NCBI GenBank assembly: GCA_027036775.1
Contig: JALWDS010000002.1
Span: 1-60,102, forward strand
Length of the DNA stretch: 60,102 nt
Direction of reading: 5' to 3'
Source of the DNA: Archaeoglobaceae archaeon
Lineage (GTDB): Archaea; Halobacteriota; Archaeoglobi; Archaeoglobales; Archaeoglobaceae
The notes beneath the pieces were generated by a model. That model was not told the origin of the DNA. It searched no databases and worked only from the letters and a program-made list of their open reading frames with translations. The first letter of the stretch is position 1. The number at the start of each line of letters is the position of its first letter. The position numbers were made by a program, and so were the translations under genes. Shown one piece after another: positions 1 to 8,972 of the stretch.

Positions 1-394
1 AAGAGTCTATTATATACTCGTCAACCCTAACGGCCATCTGAGCAAATTTCCTCGCCTCCTCTACGTCTTTCGCCATCTTCCACTTCATCTCAGCCTCCTC
101 CCTTATCTTCCTCCTCCTCTCTATCTCTCTCTTTTTGAACTCCGGTGGTTCTCCGTCGAAAACGAATATGGGTTTTATCCCCACTTCCACCATGTTGGAA
201 ACTCTGTAAAGAATTCCAGAGAGATGAGAGGTGATCCTTCCCTGAGAGTCCCTCAAGGGTGTTCCATCTGGCTGTCTTATTGTGGATAGAAACTGATAGA
301 GTGTGTTAAAGGCGTCAATTGCAATCTTTTTTCCAGCAAAGAACTCTATTTCCACCTCCTCTCTATCCAAAAGATCACCTATGTCCGCTCCCAT
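1..394 (-). CDS. fen: Flap endonuclease 1 (FEN-1), C-terminal part outside window
   Basis: Structure-specific 5' nuclease that removes 5' flaps during Okazaki fragment maturation and repair. Reading leftwards from the ATG at 394 gives 131 residues beginning MGADIGDLL, with the N-terminal XPG domain motifs: Asp27 in AIDAFN and Asp80 in FVFDGEPP, which are metal-binding positions in archaeal FEN-1. The basic helix after [10 protein letters not shown] is also present. The reading frame runs off the left edge of the window, so the internal XPG domain, helix-hairpin-helix and PCNA-binding tail are not seen. It is divergent from methionine aminopeptidase with a 43 bp gap. Confidence 0.93.
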   Translation of the reverse strand, partial: MGADIGDLLDREEVEIEFFAGKKIAIDAFNTLYQFLSTIRQPDGTPLRDSQGRITSHLSGILYRVSNMVEVGIKPIFVFDGEPPEFKKREIERRRKIREEAEMKWKMAKDVEEARKFAQMAVRVDEYIIDS

Positions 395-437
395 AACCCT
401 ACTTTATCGCAACGTATTTTTAACTTCTCTCTAAGCC

Positions 438-1301
438 ATGGCAATGCTTGAAAAATATGAGAGGGCTGGAGAGATCGTTAAGAAGGTTAAAGAGGAGGTT
501 GTAAAGCTTGTGAAACCTGGAGTAAAACTCCTGGAAGTTGCGGAGTTCGTTGAAAATAGAATAGTCGAATTGGGTGGAAAACCCGCATTTCCTTGCAACA
601 TTTCGATCAACAGCGATGCAGCTCACTTCACTCCAAAGAGAAACGACGAGAGGGTTTTTAAAGAAGGAGATATCGTGAAAATCGATATCGGTGCTCATAT
701 TGATGGCTACATAGCGGATTCCGCAATAACGATCGATTTGGGGGATCACGAGGATTTGGTGAAGTGTGCAGAGAGGGCTTTAGAAAAAGCCATAGAAGTA
801 GTTCATGCTGGAGTTAATACCGCTGAGATAGGTGAAGTCATAGAGAAAACCATAAGGGAGTTCGGATTTAGGCCAATAGTTAACCTAACTGGACACGGAC
901 TGGATAGATACGTTGCCCATGCACCTCCAACAATTTACAACGTTAAGGTGGATAAGGGTGTGGAGTTGAAAGAGGGTATGGTTATAGCCATAGAGCCGTT
1001 TGCAACGGACGGTGCTGGTAAGGTTGTTGAGAGGGGGGAGTGCGAGATATTCTCCCTTATAGCGGTCAAAAAGCTGAGATTGAAGCAGGAGAGAGAGTTC
1101 GTTAGATATATAGCCGAGAATTACAGAACCCTTCCGTTTGCAAGGAGATGGGTGAACGTTTCCGATGTAGTTCTGGCAAGGTTGGTTAAACAGGGAGTTC
1201 TTAGGGCATATCCGGTTTTGACAGAAGTCAACAACGGTTTGGTTAGTCAGTTTGAGCATACCTTAATTGTGGAAGAGGACGGCTGTAAGGTTATAACATG
1301 A
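438..1301 (+). CDS. map: Methionine aminopeptidase, type II
   Basis: Removes the initiator Met from nascent proteins using a dinuclear metal centre. The 287 aa length and the insert near the C-terminus fit the archaeal type II enzyme. The five metal ligands are visible as Asp83 (KIDIGAH), Asp94 (YIADSA), His153 (TGHGLDRY), Glu186 (AIEPFA) and Glu273 (SQFEHT); His161 (VAHAPP) matches the substrate-binding His. Start is the ATG at 438. It is divergent from fen and followed after about 60 bp by the restriction-modification pair. Confidence 0.95.
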   Translation: MAMLEKYERAGEIVKKVKEEVVKLVKPGVKLLEVAEFVENRIVELGGKPAFPCNISINSDAAHFTPKRNDERVFKEGDIVKIDIGAHIDGYIADSAITIDLGDHEDLVKCAERALEKAIEVVHAGVNTAEIGEVIEKTIREFGFRPIVNLTGHGLDRYVAHAPPTIYNVKVDKGVELKEGMVIAIEPFATDGAGKVVERGECEIFSLIAVKKLRLKQEREFVRYIAENYRTLPFARRWVNVSDVVLARLVKQGVLRAYPVLTEVNNGLVSQFEHTLIVEEDGCKVIT

Positions 1302-1360
1302 GACAGAACATGAGATAACAACTTAAACATTTTATATATCCTCAAGTTACACTTTTGCTA

Positions 1361-2569
1361 ATGGTTGAAATGGTCATCAGTTTTAGAAAGCTTGTAAGGG
1401 ATTTCCCTTCTACGACTTACGCCACTTTCTCAATATACAGATATCCCGCTAAATTCATTCCTCAAATCATTGCTTACATCCTAAAAAATTACTGTAAACC
1501 AAATATGGCGGTATTTGATCCATTTGCGGGTTACGGAACCGTGGGGATCGTTTCAAGACTATTTGGATGCGATTATGAACTTTGGGATCTCAATCCAATG
1601 CTTAAAGTTATCCATGATACCGCGGTAATGAGACCTATATATGTAGATGTTAACAAACTAATCCAAGAACTAAAAAGTTCCAACGAAATATTCATTCCAA
1701 AATGGTCAAATTTGAAATATTGGCATCCAGAAGAGTTTTTAGACATATTGACTAAGGTTTGGGGATACTATCACAGTTTAGAGGACAATGAGTTAAAGAA
1801 ACTACTTGTGATTCCACTCTTAAAAGTTACAAGGTATTTCTCCTACAGTGATGAAAAAATTCATAAATTGTATAAGTCCAAGTATGCAAAAAAGAAGGTT
1901 GAAGATTTGTTGAAGAAAGATTGGAAGACTTTATTCTTTACAATGTTATTTAATGAAATTCGAGAACTCTTAAAAAAGATAGAAGATTACAATTCTCTTA
2001 GACCTAAACCTGTGAAATATAAGATCAAGGCGGGAATAGATACGCTAAATACAAAACTCGATCAGGATGTGGATGTACTCATAACATCTCCTCCATATCT
2101 TCAAGCTCAGGAATATATCAGATCAACAAAGCTTGAACTATTTTGGCTTGGATATAGTGAAAATTATATTCGGCAGTTAAGCAAAAAGGAGATTCCCTAT
2201 GTAAATGTTAGAAAGATAGAAGTTTATTCTAAGACTTACGAGGAATTTAGGAGCAAAATCAAGGATGATCACCTATTAAAACTATATGACAACTACTTTT
2301 TCGCAATCTTAAGAGCTTTTACGAGTTTAGGCGAGAATGTCAAATCATATATGTTTATATTTGTTGGACCAGCAAAAGTTAGAGGTATGCCTGTTCCGAT
2401 AGATCAGATAATAGTCGAACATTTGAAAGAATTTGGATGGAAACATGAAGCGACACTGATAGACAGGATAGTTTCTCATTCAATGTTTAAAGTCAATGTT
2501 AATCCCGCCTCTGGATTAAAGGAAAATAGAATGGAAACGGAACATCTCGTAATTCTCAGGAGGGAATAA
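1361..2569 (+). CDS. DNA methyltransferase of a type II-like restriction-modification system
   Basis: SAM-dependent DNA amino-methyltransferase (N4-cytosine or N6-adenine). Motif I DPFAGYGTV lies at residues 53-61 and the catalytic motif IV TSPPY at 242-246, with the YPAKFIPQ element at 28-35 seen in this group. TSPPY suggests N4-cytosine, but the base is not certain. The start chosen is the ATG at 1361, because a TATA-like box (TTTATATAT, 1331-1339) lies about 25 nt upstream. The next gene starts 2 nt after the stop and is probably the matching nuclease. The pair is more AT-rich than the flanking genes and is wedged between map and cofD, which suggests horizontal acquisition. Confidence 0.85.
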   Translation: MVEMVISFRKLVRDFPSTTYATFSIYRYPAKFIPQIIAYILKNYCKPNMAVFDPFAGYGTVGIVSRLFGCDYELWDLNPMLKVIHDTAVMRPIYVDVNKLIQELKSSNEIFIPKWSNLKYWHPEEFLDILTKVWGYYHSLEDNELKKLLVIPLLKVTRYFSYSDEKIHKLYKSKYAKKKVEDLLKKDWKTLFFTMLFNEIRELLKKIEDYNSLRPKPVKYKIKAGIDTLNTKLDQDVDVLITSPPYLQAQEYIRSTKLELFWLGYSENYIRQLSKKEIPYVNVRKIEVYSKTYEEFRSKIKDDHLLKLYDNYFFAILRAFTSLGENVKSYMFIFVGPAKVRGMPVPIDQIIVEHLKEFGWKHEATLIDRIVSHSMFKVNVNPASGLKENRMETEHLVILRRE

Positions 2570-2570
2570 A

Positions 2571-3572
2571 ATGGAAGAAGAAATAGTTCCAATTAATAAA
2601 CGACTATTGAAAAGCCCAAGTGAATTCAAAAAGACAGGATACGTTCAAAAGTTAGTTTCGGAGATTAGAGAAAAAATTGAGAAAAAGGGGCAAAAAATAG
2701 TTTACAATGATGAAGAATTGACGGAGCTAATTCTATCGGTGTGTAGATGCAACGATTTTGATGTTGTCGTAAAAGATGCAGGAAGACACATCGTCGTTGA
2801 TAAGAACAAGCTGTCAGATTGGGTAAGGGATAAGCTATTACCGAATACAGTTCTATTAAAGATCGATGAAGAGGATATCGTGAGGTTATTTATATTTTCA
2901 ACTGAGATAACTTACAGGATGTTTTTCGGGGGGACGAGAGCTACTGTAACTCAAAAAGGATTCAGAGAAAGAAGGAGAACATTTGAAAGCATATTAGTTG
3001 ATCAATTTACTGGTAAATTGGGTGAAGTTGCGGTAAAGAAGTTCTTGGAAAATTGTTTCTCGGCAAATATTGAACTTGATTGGAAGATCTCGGAAGACAT
3101 TACAAAATACAGATCTGACATACTCAATGCCAAGAAAATTGTAAGCATAAAGACTTCTCCAACTTTAGCAGGTATTTGGGCGGAAGCGGATATAGGTTTC
3201 GATTACGGTATATTCGTTAAGTGTTCGGTTCCCTTGCATCCGATTCTACAGTTTTTCATAGAGGTCTGTGGATTTTCGAGTTTGCTAAATTTTGCTGAAA
3301 AGAGAATACCACCGGATGATGAGGTATTTAGAGGATATCTCCAAGCCATAAGAGATAGAGTTAAAGATTACAAATGTGGCGAATTTAAAACCGCAATAAA
3401 ATGCTTTGTTTGCGGATACTTTGAAACTTCTAATTATGAGCCAGTTGATGAAGGAAAAGAATTACCATATTTTGGAAAGGTTAGAGAAAGAAGATACATT
3501 ATTCCAATTTCAGAATTGAAATGGACTGAAGAGGATTGGAAGATGTTTTTAGAGGATAACAATTTAATTTAA
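2571..3572 (+). CDS. Probable restriction endonuclease paired with the methyltransferase
   Basis: I recognise no named family, but position and sequence suggest the restriction enzyme of the pair: it starts 2 nt after the methyltransferase stop and shares its AT-rich composition. A plausible PD-(D/E)xK core is visible: Glu152 in GKLGEVAVKKFL, Asp183 in KYRSDIL and Lys194 in VSIKTSP. A Cys pair (CFVCGYF) in the last quarter may bind metal. Length is 333 aa. The catalytic assignment is inferred from motif spacing, and the recognition site cannot be read from sequence. Confidence 0.6.
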   Translation: MEEEIVPINKRLLKSPSEFKKTGYVQKLVSEIREKIEKKGQKIVYNDEELTELILSVCRCNDFDVVVKDAGRHIVVDKNKLSDWVRDKLLPNTVLLKIDEEDIVRLFIFSTEITYRMFFGGTRATVTQKGFRERRRTFESILVDQFTGKLGEVAVKKFLENCFSANIELDWKISEDITKYRSDILNAKKIVSIKTSPTLAGIWAEADIGFDYGIFVKCSVPLHPILQFFIEVCGFSSLLNFAEKRIPPDDEVFRGYLQAIRDRVKDYKCGEFKTAIKCFVCGYFETSNYEPVDEGKELPYFGKVRERRYIIPISELKWTEEDWKMFLEDNNLI

Positions 3573-3587
3573 TTAGGAGTGTATATT

Positions 3588-4484
3588 ATGATTGCGGTTC
3601 TATCTGGTGGGACGGGAACTCCTAAACTCTTAAGGGGTTTAAAAGAGTTGACCGATTTCGTTGTTATAGTGAACACAGCTGAAGACATTTGGATTTCTGG
3701 AAACAAGGTTTGTCCGGATATAGATGCTGTTCTCTACACCCTCGCTGGAATAATAGACGATGAGAGGTGGTGGGGTATTAAGGGAGATAGCTTTAGAACT
3801 CATGAGATGCTGTTGAAACTTGGATACGATGAGTTCATGGCAATAGGTGATTTGGATAGGGCGATACACATATTCAGGTCTGAACTTCTTAGAAAGGGTT
3901 ACACCTTAACTGAAGCTACGAGAGCTTTGAGGAGAGCTTTGAAAGTTGAGCAAGAGGTTTTACCGATGTGCGATGACGACGTTGAAACGAGGGTGGTTAC
4001 AGATGTTGGAGATTTGCACTTTCAGGAGTTCTGGGTCAAACACAAGGGTAAACCCAAAGTTTTTGACGTTTACTTTAGGGGGATTGAAAAAGCTAAAGCC
4101 ACAAGAGATGTTCTAAGAGCTTTGAAGAATGCAGAATTGGTTTTGATTGGTCCAAGCAATCCGATAACGAGCATTATGCCAATAATTTTAGTTAAAGGTG
4201 TTAAAGAAGTCTTAAAGGTTAAGAGGGTTGTAGCAATTTCACCTATTGTTGGTAAAAGTCCAGTCAGCGGGCCGGCTGGGAAGTTCATGAGAGCCAAAGG
4301 CTACGAAGTTTCTCCATTGGGGGTTGCAGACGTTTATTTGGAATTCTTAGACGTTTTGGTCGTTGACGATGCGGATAGGCATCTTGTCGGAAAATACAAA
4401 TCCATTGAAATCGTTGCCACAAACACGATAATGAAAACCGTTGAGGATTCGAAAAGGCTGGCGGAGTTCGTATTGAGCTTGTAA
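3588..4484 (+). CDS. cofD: 2-phospho-L-lactate transferase (F420 biosynthesis)
   Basis: Transfers the phospholactyl group to Fo (7,8-didemethyl-8-hydroxy-5-deazariboflavin) to make F420-0. The N-terminus [14 protein letters not shown] and the segments NTAEDIW and [10 protein letters not shown] are characteristic of CofD. Start is ATG 3588 with GGAG (3576-3579) in front. The product is 298 aa, normal for the family. The partner guanylyltransferase CofC is encoded far away at 51044-51649. The gene follows the restriction-modification pair by 15 nt and may share its transcript, although function links it to central coenzyme metabolism. Confidence 0.93.
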   Translation: MIAVLSGGTGTPKLLRGLKELTDFVVIVNTAEDIWISGNKVCPDIDAVLYTLAGIIDDERWWGIKGDSFRTHEMLLKLGYDEFMAIGDLDRAIHIFRSELLRKGYTLTEATRALRRALKVEQEVLPMCDDDVETRVVTDVGDLHFQEFWVKHKGKPKVFDVYFRGIEKAKATRDVLRALKNAELVLIGPSNPITSIMPIILVKGVKEVLKVKRVVAISPIVGKSPVSGPAGKFMRAKGYEVSPLGVADVYLEFLDVLVVDDADRHLVGKYKSIEIVATNTIMKTVEDSKRLAEFVLSL

Positions 4485-4578
4485 GTCCTCAGACAGCCAT
4501 CCTCTCCTCATCAATCGGAAGCTCACCAGCTTCATCATCGGTTAAACGTAATTGACGTTTCTGAATAAAACTTCAACT

Positions 4579-4592
4579 TTAGGTTAGCCTAA
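4579..4592. promoter_or_regulatory. DtxR/IdeR-like iron box
   Basis: The palindrome TTAGGTTAGCCTAA lies directly upstream of an AT-rich TATA-like stretch (4592-4602) and about 32 nt before the ATG at 4624. It matches the left and centre of the known DtxR/IdeR iron-box consensus. Placement over the BRE/TATA region would let a metalloregulator block the promoter of the downstream three-gene Fe-S operon. The regulator itself is not in the window. Confidence 0.6.
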
Positions 4593-4623
4593 AATTTAAA
4601 TAGTCAGTGCTGTAATTTTGTTC

Positions 4624-5004
4624 ATGAAGGTTGCAATTTCTACAACGAGCGGTGGATTGGATGACAAGGTTTCCGAAGTTTTTGGAAGGGCGGTGAGCTT
4701 CACGATCGTGGATATTGAGAACGGAGAAGTTAAGAACGTTGAGGTCGTTAGAAACGACTTCGCTGTGAGAGGGGGAGGTGCTGGAGTTGCGGTGTCTCAA
4801 TTCTTGGTTGATAAGGGTGTCAATGCGGTCATAACTGGAAACGTAGGGCCAAACGCCTTAGCGGTTTTGAGTTCTGCAGGGGTGAAGGTTTACAGGGGAG
4901 GAGGTTTGAAGGTTAAAGAGGCTATTGAGAAATTGGTTAGGGGTGAACTTGAAGAAATTACAACTCCTTCACAGCCCAAGATGGGTAGGTGGAGGAGACA
5001 ATGA
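4624..5004 (+). CDS. NifX/NifB-like dinitrogenase iron-molybdenum cofactor family protein
   Basis: Small protein (126 aa) of the family that includes NifX and the C-terminal domain of NifB, which bind Fe-S or Fe-Mo cofactor precursors. It starts MKVAISTTSGGLDDKVSEVFGR and keeps the GNVGPNAL turn typical of the fold. ATG 4624 is chosen because a TATA-like box lies about 25 nt upstream. It is first in an operon with two MinD-type ATPases: its stop overlaps the next start as ATGA at 5001. There are no other nitrogenase genes here, so a role in Fe-S cluster or cofactor handling is more likely than nitrogen fixation. Probably iron-regulated (box at 4579-4592). Confidence 0.85.
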   Translation: MKVAISTTSGGLDDKVSEVFGRAVSFTIVDIENGEVKNVEVVRNDFAVRGGGAGVAVSQFLVDKGVNAVITGNVGPNALAVLSSAGVKVYRGGGLKVKEAIEKLVRGELEEITTPSQPKMGRWRRQ

Positions 5005-5789
5005 GGATTGCGGTTGCGAGCGGTAAGGGTGGGACTGGAAAGACAACCTTGGCTGTTAACTTGGCTTACTTCAACCACATAGATCTGTTCGATTTGGACG
5101 TTGAAGAACCGAACTGCCACATATTTGTAAAGGGTAGAAGGGAGGAGAGAACTGTTTACAGGAAGGTTCCGAAGGTTGAAGAAAGCAAATGCGATTACTG
5201 TGGAGTTTGTAAGGATGTATGCGAATACAACGCCATAGTGGTTCTTAAGGACAAGATATACGTGTTTCAAGAGCTTTGCCACAGTTGCGGGGCTTGCAGC
5301 TACTTCTGTCCAAGAGAGGCCATAGAGGAAGTTGATAAACCCATTGGGAAAGTCGTGAAGGTTAGATCGGATATAAATTTGACCTACGGAATTCTTGAGG
5401 TTGGTGAAGCTACGCCGGTTCCATTGATAAGGGAGGTTAAGAGGGAAATCGGTAGTAAAGCTATAATAGACTGCCCACCCGGTAACTCATGCCCGATGGT
5501 TGAGAGCGTTAGAGATTCGGATTTCTGCATACTGGTTTGCGAACCAACCCCATTCAGTTACCACGACGTTAAGATTGCCATGGATGTCGTTAAAAGCTTG
5601 GATGTGAAGTTTGGAGTTGTAATAAACAAGTATGGGCTACCTTTCAACATCGAAGACAGGTTGGATGCCCCAATATTGGGTAAGATTCCCTTCAAAAAGG
5701 AGATTGCGGAAAAGTATTCAAGAGGGGAAATTTTGAAGGGTTACGAGGAGACGTTTAGGGATATTTACGAGAGGGTGATCTCTTTATGA
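5001..5789 (+). CDS. MinD/Mrp-family P-loop ATPase with inserted 2[4Fe-4S] ferredoxin domain
   Basis: Predicted Fe-S cluster carrier or assembly ATPase of 262 aa. A deviant Walker A, GKGGTGKT, is at residues 8-15. A two-cluster ferredoxin insertion follows, with Cys64/67/70/74 (CDYCGVCKDVC) and Cys93/96/99/103 (CHSCGACSYFC). The DCPPGNSCP Walker B-like segment comes after it. ATG 5001 overlaps the previous stop, and GGAGGAG at 4991 serves as ribosome site. Its stop overlaps the next start (ATGA at 5786). Pairs of such ATPases beside a NifX-like protein occur in archaea and sulfate reducers; the client protein is not known from the sequence. Confidence 0.85.
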   Translation: MRIAVASGKGGTGKTTLAVNLAYFNHIDLFDLDVEEPNCHIFVKGRREERTVYRKVPKVEESKCDYCGVCKDVCEYNAIVVLKDKIYVFQELCHSCGACSYFCPREAIEEVDKPIGKVVKVRSDINLTYGILEVGEATPVPLIREVKREIGSKAIIDCPPGNSCPMVESVRDSDFCILVCEPTPFSYHDVKIAMDVVKSLDVKFGVVINKYGLPFNIEDRLDAPILGKIPFKKEIAEKYSRGEILKGYEETFRDIYERVISL

Positions 5790-6640
5790 AGCAAATAACG
5801 GTTATAAGCGGTAAGGGTGGTGCTGGGAAGACAACTGTAACAGCTATGTTCTCCACGTTAGCGAAAGCTGTAGTTGCGGATTGCGATGTAGATGCCCCCA
5901 ACCTTCACATACTACTTCAGCCAAAGGTAGTCGAAACGATTCCGTTCTACGGAATGAAGAGGGCGAGGATAATAGAGGAGAAGTGTAGTCAGTGTGGATT
6001 GTGCGAGGAGCTTTGCAGGTTTGAGGCTATAAAGGACTTCAAAGTCGATGAAATTAGGTGTGAAGGCTGTGCTTTGTGCTACAGAGCTTGTCCAGAAAGG
6101 GCGATAGAGATGGTTGAGGAGAAGAGGGGAGAGATTTACATTTGCGAAACCAAGTTCTGCGACTTCGTCTACGCTCTTCTTAGTCCGGGTGAGGAAAACA
6201 GCGGAAAACTCGTTTCGGAGGTGAGAAATACGGCCAAAAGTTTGGCCGAGAGCAAGGGAGTTGATTTGTTAATAGTCGATGGTGCTCCGGGAATAGGATG
6301 TCCAGTTATAGCCTCTCTGGCTGGAGCGAACGTAGCTTTGGTAGTTGCAGAGCCCACGTTGTCTGGATTGAACGACATGATCCGTGTGATCGAGCTTGCA
6401 AATCACTTCAAGATAAAGCCGATGGTGGTTGTAAACAAGTTCGACCTGAACTTGGAAGTTACGGAAAAGATAGAAGGTTTTTGCAGGAACAACGGAATAG
6501 AGATCGTTGGAAAGATTCCATTCGATGAAGAGTTACCGAAACAGATTTCACTGCTAAAGCTACCTTTCGAGTGCAAAGCTGGAGATGCCATAAGGGAGGT
6601 TTGGGAGAGGGTTAGAGAAGAGCTTAAGGGTAATACTTGA
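5786..6640 (+). CDS. Second MinD/Mrp-family ATPase with ferredoxin domain
   Basis: Paralogue of the preceding gene, 284 aa. Walker A GKGGAGKT lies at residues 9-16. Cluster ligands are Cys67/70/73/77 (CSQCGLCEELC) and Cys92/95/98/102 (CEGCALCYRAC). The DGAPGIGCP segment is the Walker B region. Translationally coupled to the upstream ATPase by a 4 nt overlap, so the two probably form a heterodimer acting with the NifX-like protein. Its 3' end overlaps the convergent helicase gene by 17 bp. The partnership is inferred from order and similarity. Confidence 0.85.
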   Translation: MKQITVISGKGGAGKTTVTAMFSTLAKAVVADCDVDAPNLHILLQPKVVETIPFYGMKRARIIEEKCSQCGLCEELCRFEAIKDFKVDEIRCEGCALCYRACPERAIEMVEEKRGEIYICETKFCDFVYALLSPGEENSGKLVSEVRNTAKSLAESKGVDLLIVDGAPGIGCPVIASLAGANVALVVAEPTLSGLNDMIRVIELANHFKIKPMVVVNKFDLNLEVTEKIEGFCRNNGIEIVGKIPFDEELPKQISLLKLPFECKAGDAIREVWERVREELKGNT

Positions 6641-8927
6641 ACTCCACAACCTCCCTAAACCTATCCACATCCAGCTTTCCTCTCTCCCCTTTCAAAAGCT
6701 TTTCGAGTATGTTTATAGCCCCCAACCTGTTTAAGGGCTGGTTGTTGTTACCGCACTGATAGCTGTAAGTGCAACGGGGACAGCCATCAACCCTATTGCA
6801 TTCGCAGTTCTTCAAAACCTCGTAAGCGATTTCGAAAGCCCTTTCTATCCTTTTGAAGAGTAGCTTGCTCAAACCGCTCCCCCCTATAACAGCATCGTAA
6901 ACGAATATATCGCCGTCCGGTGTGGAAATACCACCCATGTATTGACTTCCCCCTCCAGTTAGGGCGTCGCTCGATTCTATCAAAACGTGCTCCAAAGCGT
7001 GGAAACTTCCAGCGTAGTAATCTTCGTAATCCATGTAGTCTGGGAAGGGAGCCTTCAGTATGAATCCCTTAGTTGGGAAAGAGTATCTTACAGGCTCTTC
7101 AAGCTCGACAACTCCAAGCTTTTCCCTTGTGAATACATCCCTAACAACGTAAGCGTAAACTTCGATCGTAATCTCGAAGGAACAGTAGGCACATCCATCC
7201 TTAGTTTCTTCAACGTCTTTAACTATCGGAATAGATATATATAATGGATCTGTTATCTCGTTGCCGTATGGATAATCTTCCAAAATCGCTTTCTTCTCTT
7301 CCAAGTCCAAATCGACGCATCTCAACCTCTCTCCGTTGTGAATGATAATGCTACCAGGGAAGAGCTCCTTTATGGCTATCGGCAGATTTCTCTCCCCTAT
7401 CAGCTTATCCCCCTTGAACATCCTTACGCTCTCTCCAATTCCCCTCATGTTGAATTTCCTTAAAATTTCTCCGACGTTCGATGAAACCATGTAGATGTCT
7501 CCCATCTTCGTTATCAACCTCATCTCCTCAAGCCTTTTGACTACGTTCCACCACTCCTCCCTTATCTCGTTATCCTCCAAAGGTTTCTCCAAACACATCG
7601 AAAGTATCTGGTAGAACATTACCTCCTCGTTCATCTTTTCCGCATAGCAGTGGAAGTCGTCCTTGAAGTAGTCCTCTGGCTTTAACCTGTAGTAGTTGCT
7701 TATAGCATCTTCATCTCTCAATAGAAGTATTCCTATGCTCTCCTGCCCTTTCCTTCCAGCCCTTCCAACCCTCTGCAAGAACTGGGAGTAGCTGACCAAC
7801 TCGGAAATGACCACATCAACGTCACCAACATCTATCCCCAATTCGAGCGTTGGAGTGGATATCACGGTTCTAATTTTTCCCTCCCTAAAGGCCTTCTCAA
7901 CTTCCATCCTAACGTCCTTGGGCAAACCTCCCTTGTGAATTGCAACGTTCAATCCTTCCCTCTTCAAAATCCAGCCGACGGTTTCAACCGTCTTGTAGGA
8001 ATTCCCGAATACGATGATCTTTCTCCCCCAAAGGGCCTTTACCAAATCCTTTATAGCTGAATATATTGAGTATGTGTATCTCATTATGAAGTGTAAGGGG
8101 GATTTCCTGTGATTGCCTTTAACAACTTCGAACTCCCTCTCGAATAGATATTCAGCAAACTCCTTGGCGTTTCCTATAGTTGCAGAGGCACACGCAATTT
8201 GAAAATCTCCAAACCTCTCAAGTCTCTTTACGAGGTAGTGCATGTTCGAACCCAAAAGTCCGACGTAGCTGTGTAGCTCATCAACGACCAAGAAAACGAC
8301 ATCTCTAACAACCCTTCTGAATTCGGGGGTATTCCTCAGATGGTAATCGACCATATCTGGATTTGTAAGTATTATATCCGCTCTACCGCTTAAAACATCC
8401 CTCTTCTCCCTCCAAGTTGAATCTCCATCAAACCTCACGGCCTTCAATCCCAAAGAGTTTGCGTAGTTCTTTATCTTTAACTCCTGATCTTTCGCTAAAG
8501 CTTTTGTAGGGTAAAATATTAATCCAATTCCCTCCTTAGCGATTTTCTCTATCAGTGGAACTGCAAACGCCTCCGTCTTTCCGAAACCCGTGGGTGCGGT
8601 GATAACAACGTTTTTACCCTCTCTCAACTTCTCTATTGCCTCCAATTGAAACGGATAGAGTTTCACAATTCCTTTCCTCTTCAAAGCTTCCTCAAGGGGT
8701 TTTACAATCTTTGCGTTCTCTACGGGTATCGTCGGATTTGGATTGAGAGGCTCAAATATCCTGTAGTAAACTATCTCGTCCTCGCAGTCGAATATAGGTT
8801 TCAAATCCTCTCTATCCCCAGCTACTTTCCTTAGGATTTCCAAATTTCTCCTTCTAACCTCGCTCTTGCACGTGCACTTCTTTTTCAACTTCCCGCAGTG
8901 TGGACAGAACAAATCCTCGTAATCCAC
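6624..8927 (-). CDS. DEAD/DEAH-box helicase with C-terminal DUF1998 domain
   Basis: Superfamily 2 helicase of 767 aa. A zinc-finger-like N-terminus (CPHCGKLKKKCTC) is followed by Walker A APTGFGKTEA, Walker B DELHSYVG, motif III SATIG, and the second RecA domain with STPTLELGIDVGDV and QRVGRAGRKGQ. The C-terminus carries the DUF1998 four-Cys signature (CNRVDGCPRCTYSYQCG). This architecture is shared with MrfA/Hrq1-type repair helicases, so a DNA repair role is likely but inferred. It is convergent with the Fe-S ATPase operon, overlapping by 17 bp. Confidence 0.9.
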   Translation of the reverse strand: MDYEDLFCPHCGKLKKKCTCKSEVRRRNLEILRKVAGDREDLKPIFDCEDEIVYYRIFEPLNPNPTIPVENAKIVKPLEEALKRKGIVKLYPFQLEAIEKLREGKNVVITAPTGFGKTEAFAVPLIEKIAKEGIGLIFYPTKALAKDQELKIKNYANSLGLKAVRFDGDSTWREKRDVLSGRADIILTNPDMVDYHLRNTPEFRRVVRDVVFLVVDELHSYVGLLGSNMHYLVKRLERFGDFQIACASATIGNAKEFAEYLFEREFEVVKGNHRKSPLHFIMRYTYSIYSAIKDLVKALWGRKIIVFGNSYKTVETVGWILKREGLNVAIHKGGLPKDVRMEVEKAFREGKIRTVISTPTLELGIDVGDVDVVISELVSYSQFLQRVGRAGRKGQESIGILLLRDEDAISNYYRLKPEDYFKDDFHCYAEKMNEEVMFYQILSMCLEKPLEDNEIREEWWNVVKRLEEMRLITKMGDIYMVSSNVGEILRKFNMRGIGESVRMFKGDKLIGERNLPIAIKELFPGSIIIHNGERLRCVDLDLEEKKAILEDYPYGNEITDPLYISIPIVKDVEETKDGCAYCSFEITIEVYAYVVRDVFTREKLGVVELEEPVRYSFPTKGFILKAPFPDYMDYEDYYAGSFHALEHVLIESSDALTGGGSQYMGGISTPDGDIFVYDAVIGGSGLSKLLFKRIERAFEIAYEVLKNCECNRVDGCPRCTYSYQCGNNNQPLNRLGAINILEKLLKGERGKLDVDRFREVVEFKYYP

Positions 8928-8972
8928 TTCTTAAGTTTTGGGCGGTGTTTAAAAAAGTTTAAGACTTGACCG

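Noticed and set aside
4624-5004. NifX-like gene as evidence for nitrogen fixation
   Set aside because: No nifHDK or nifB genes are present in the window, and NifX-family proteins are common outside nitrogen fixers.
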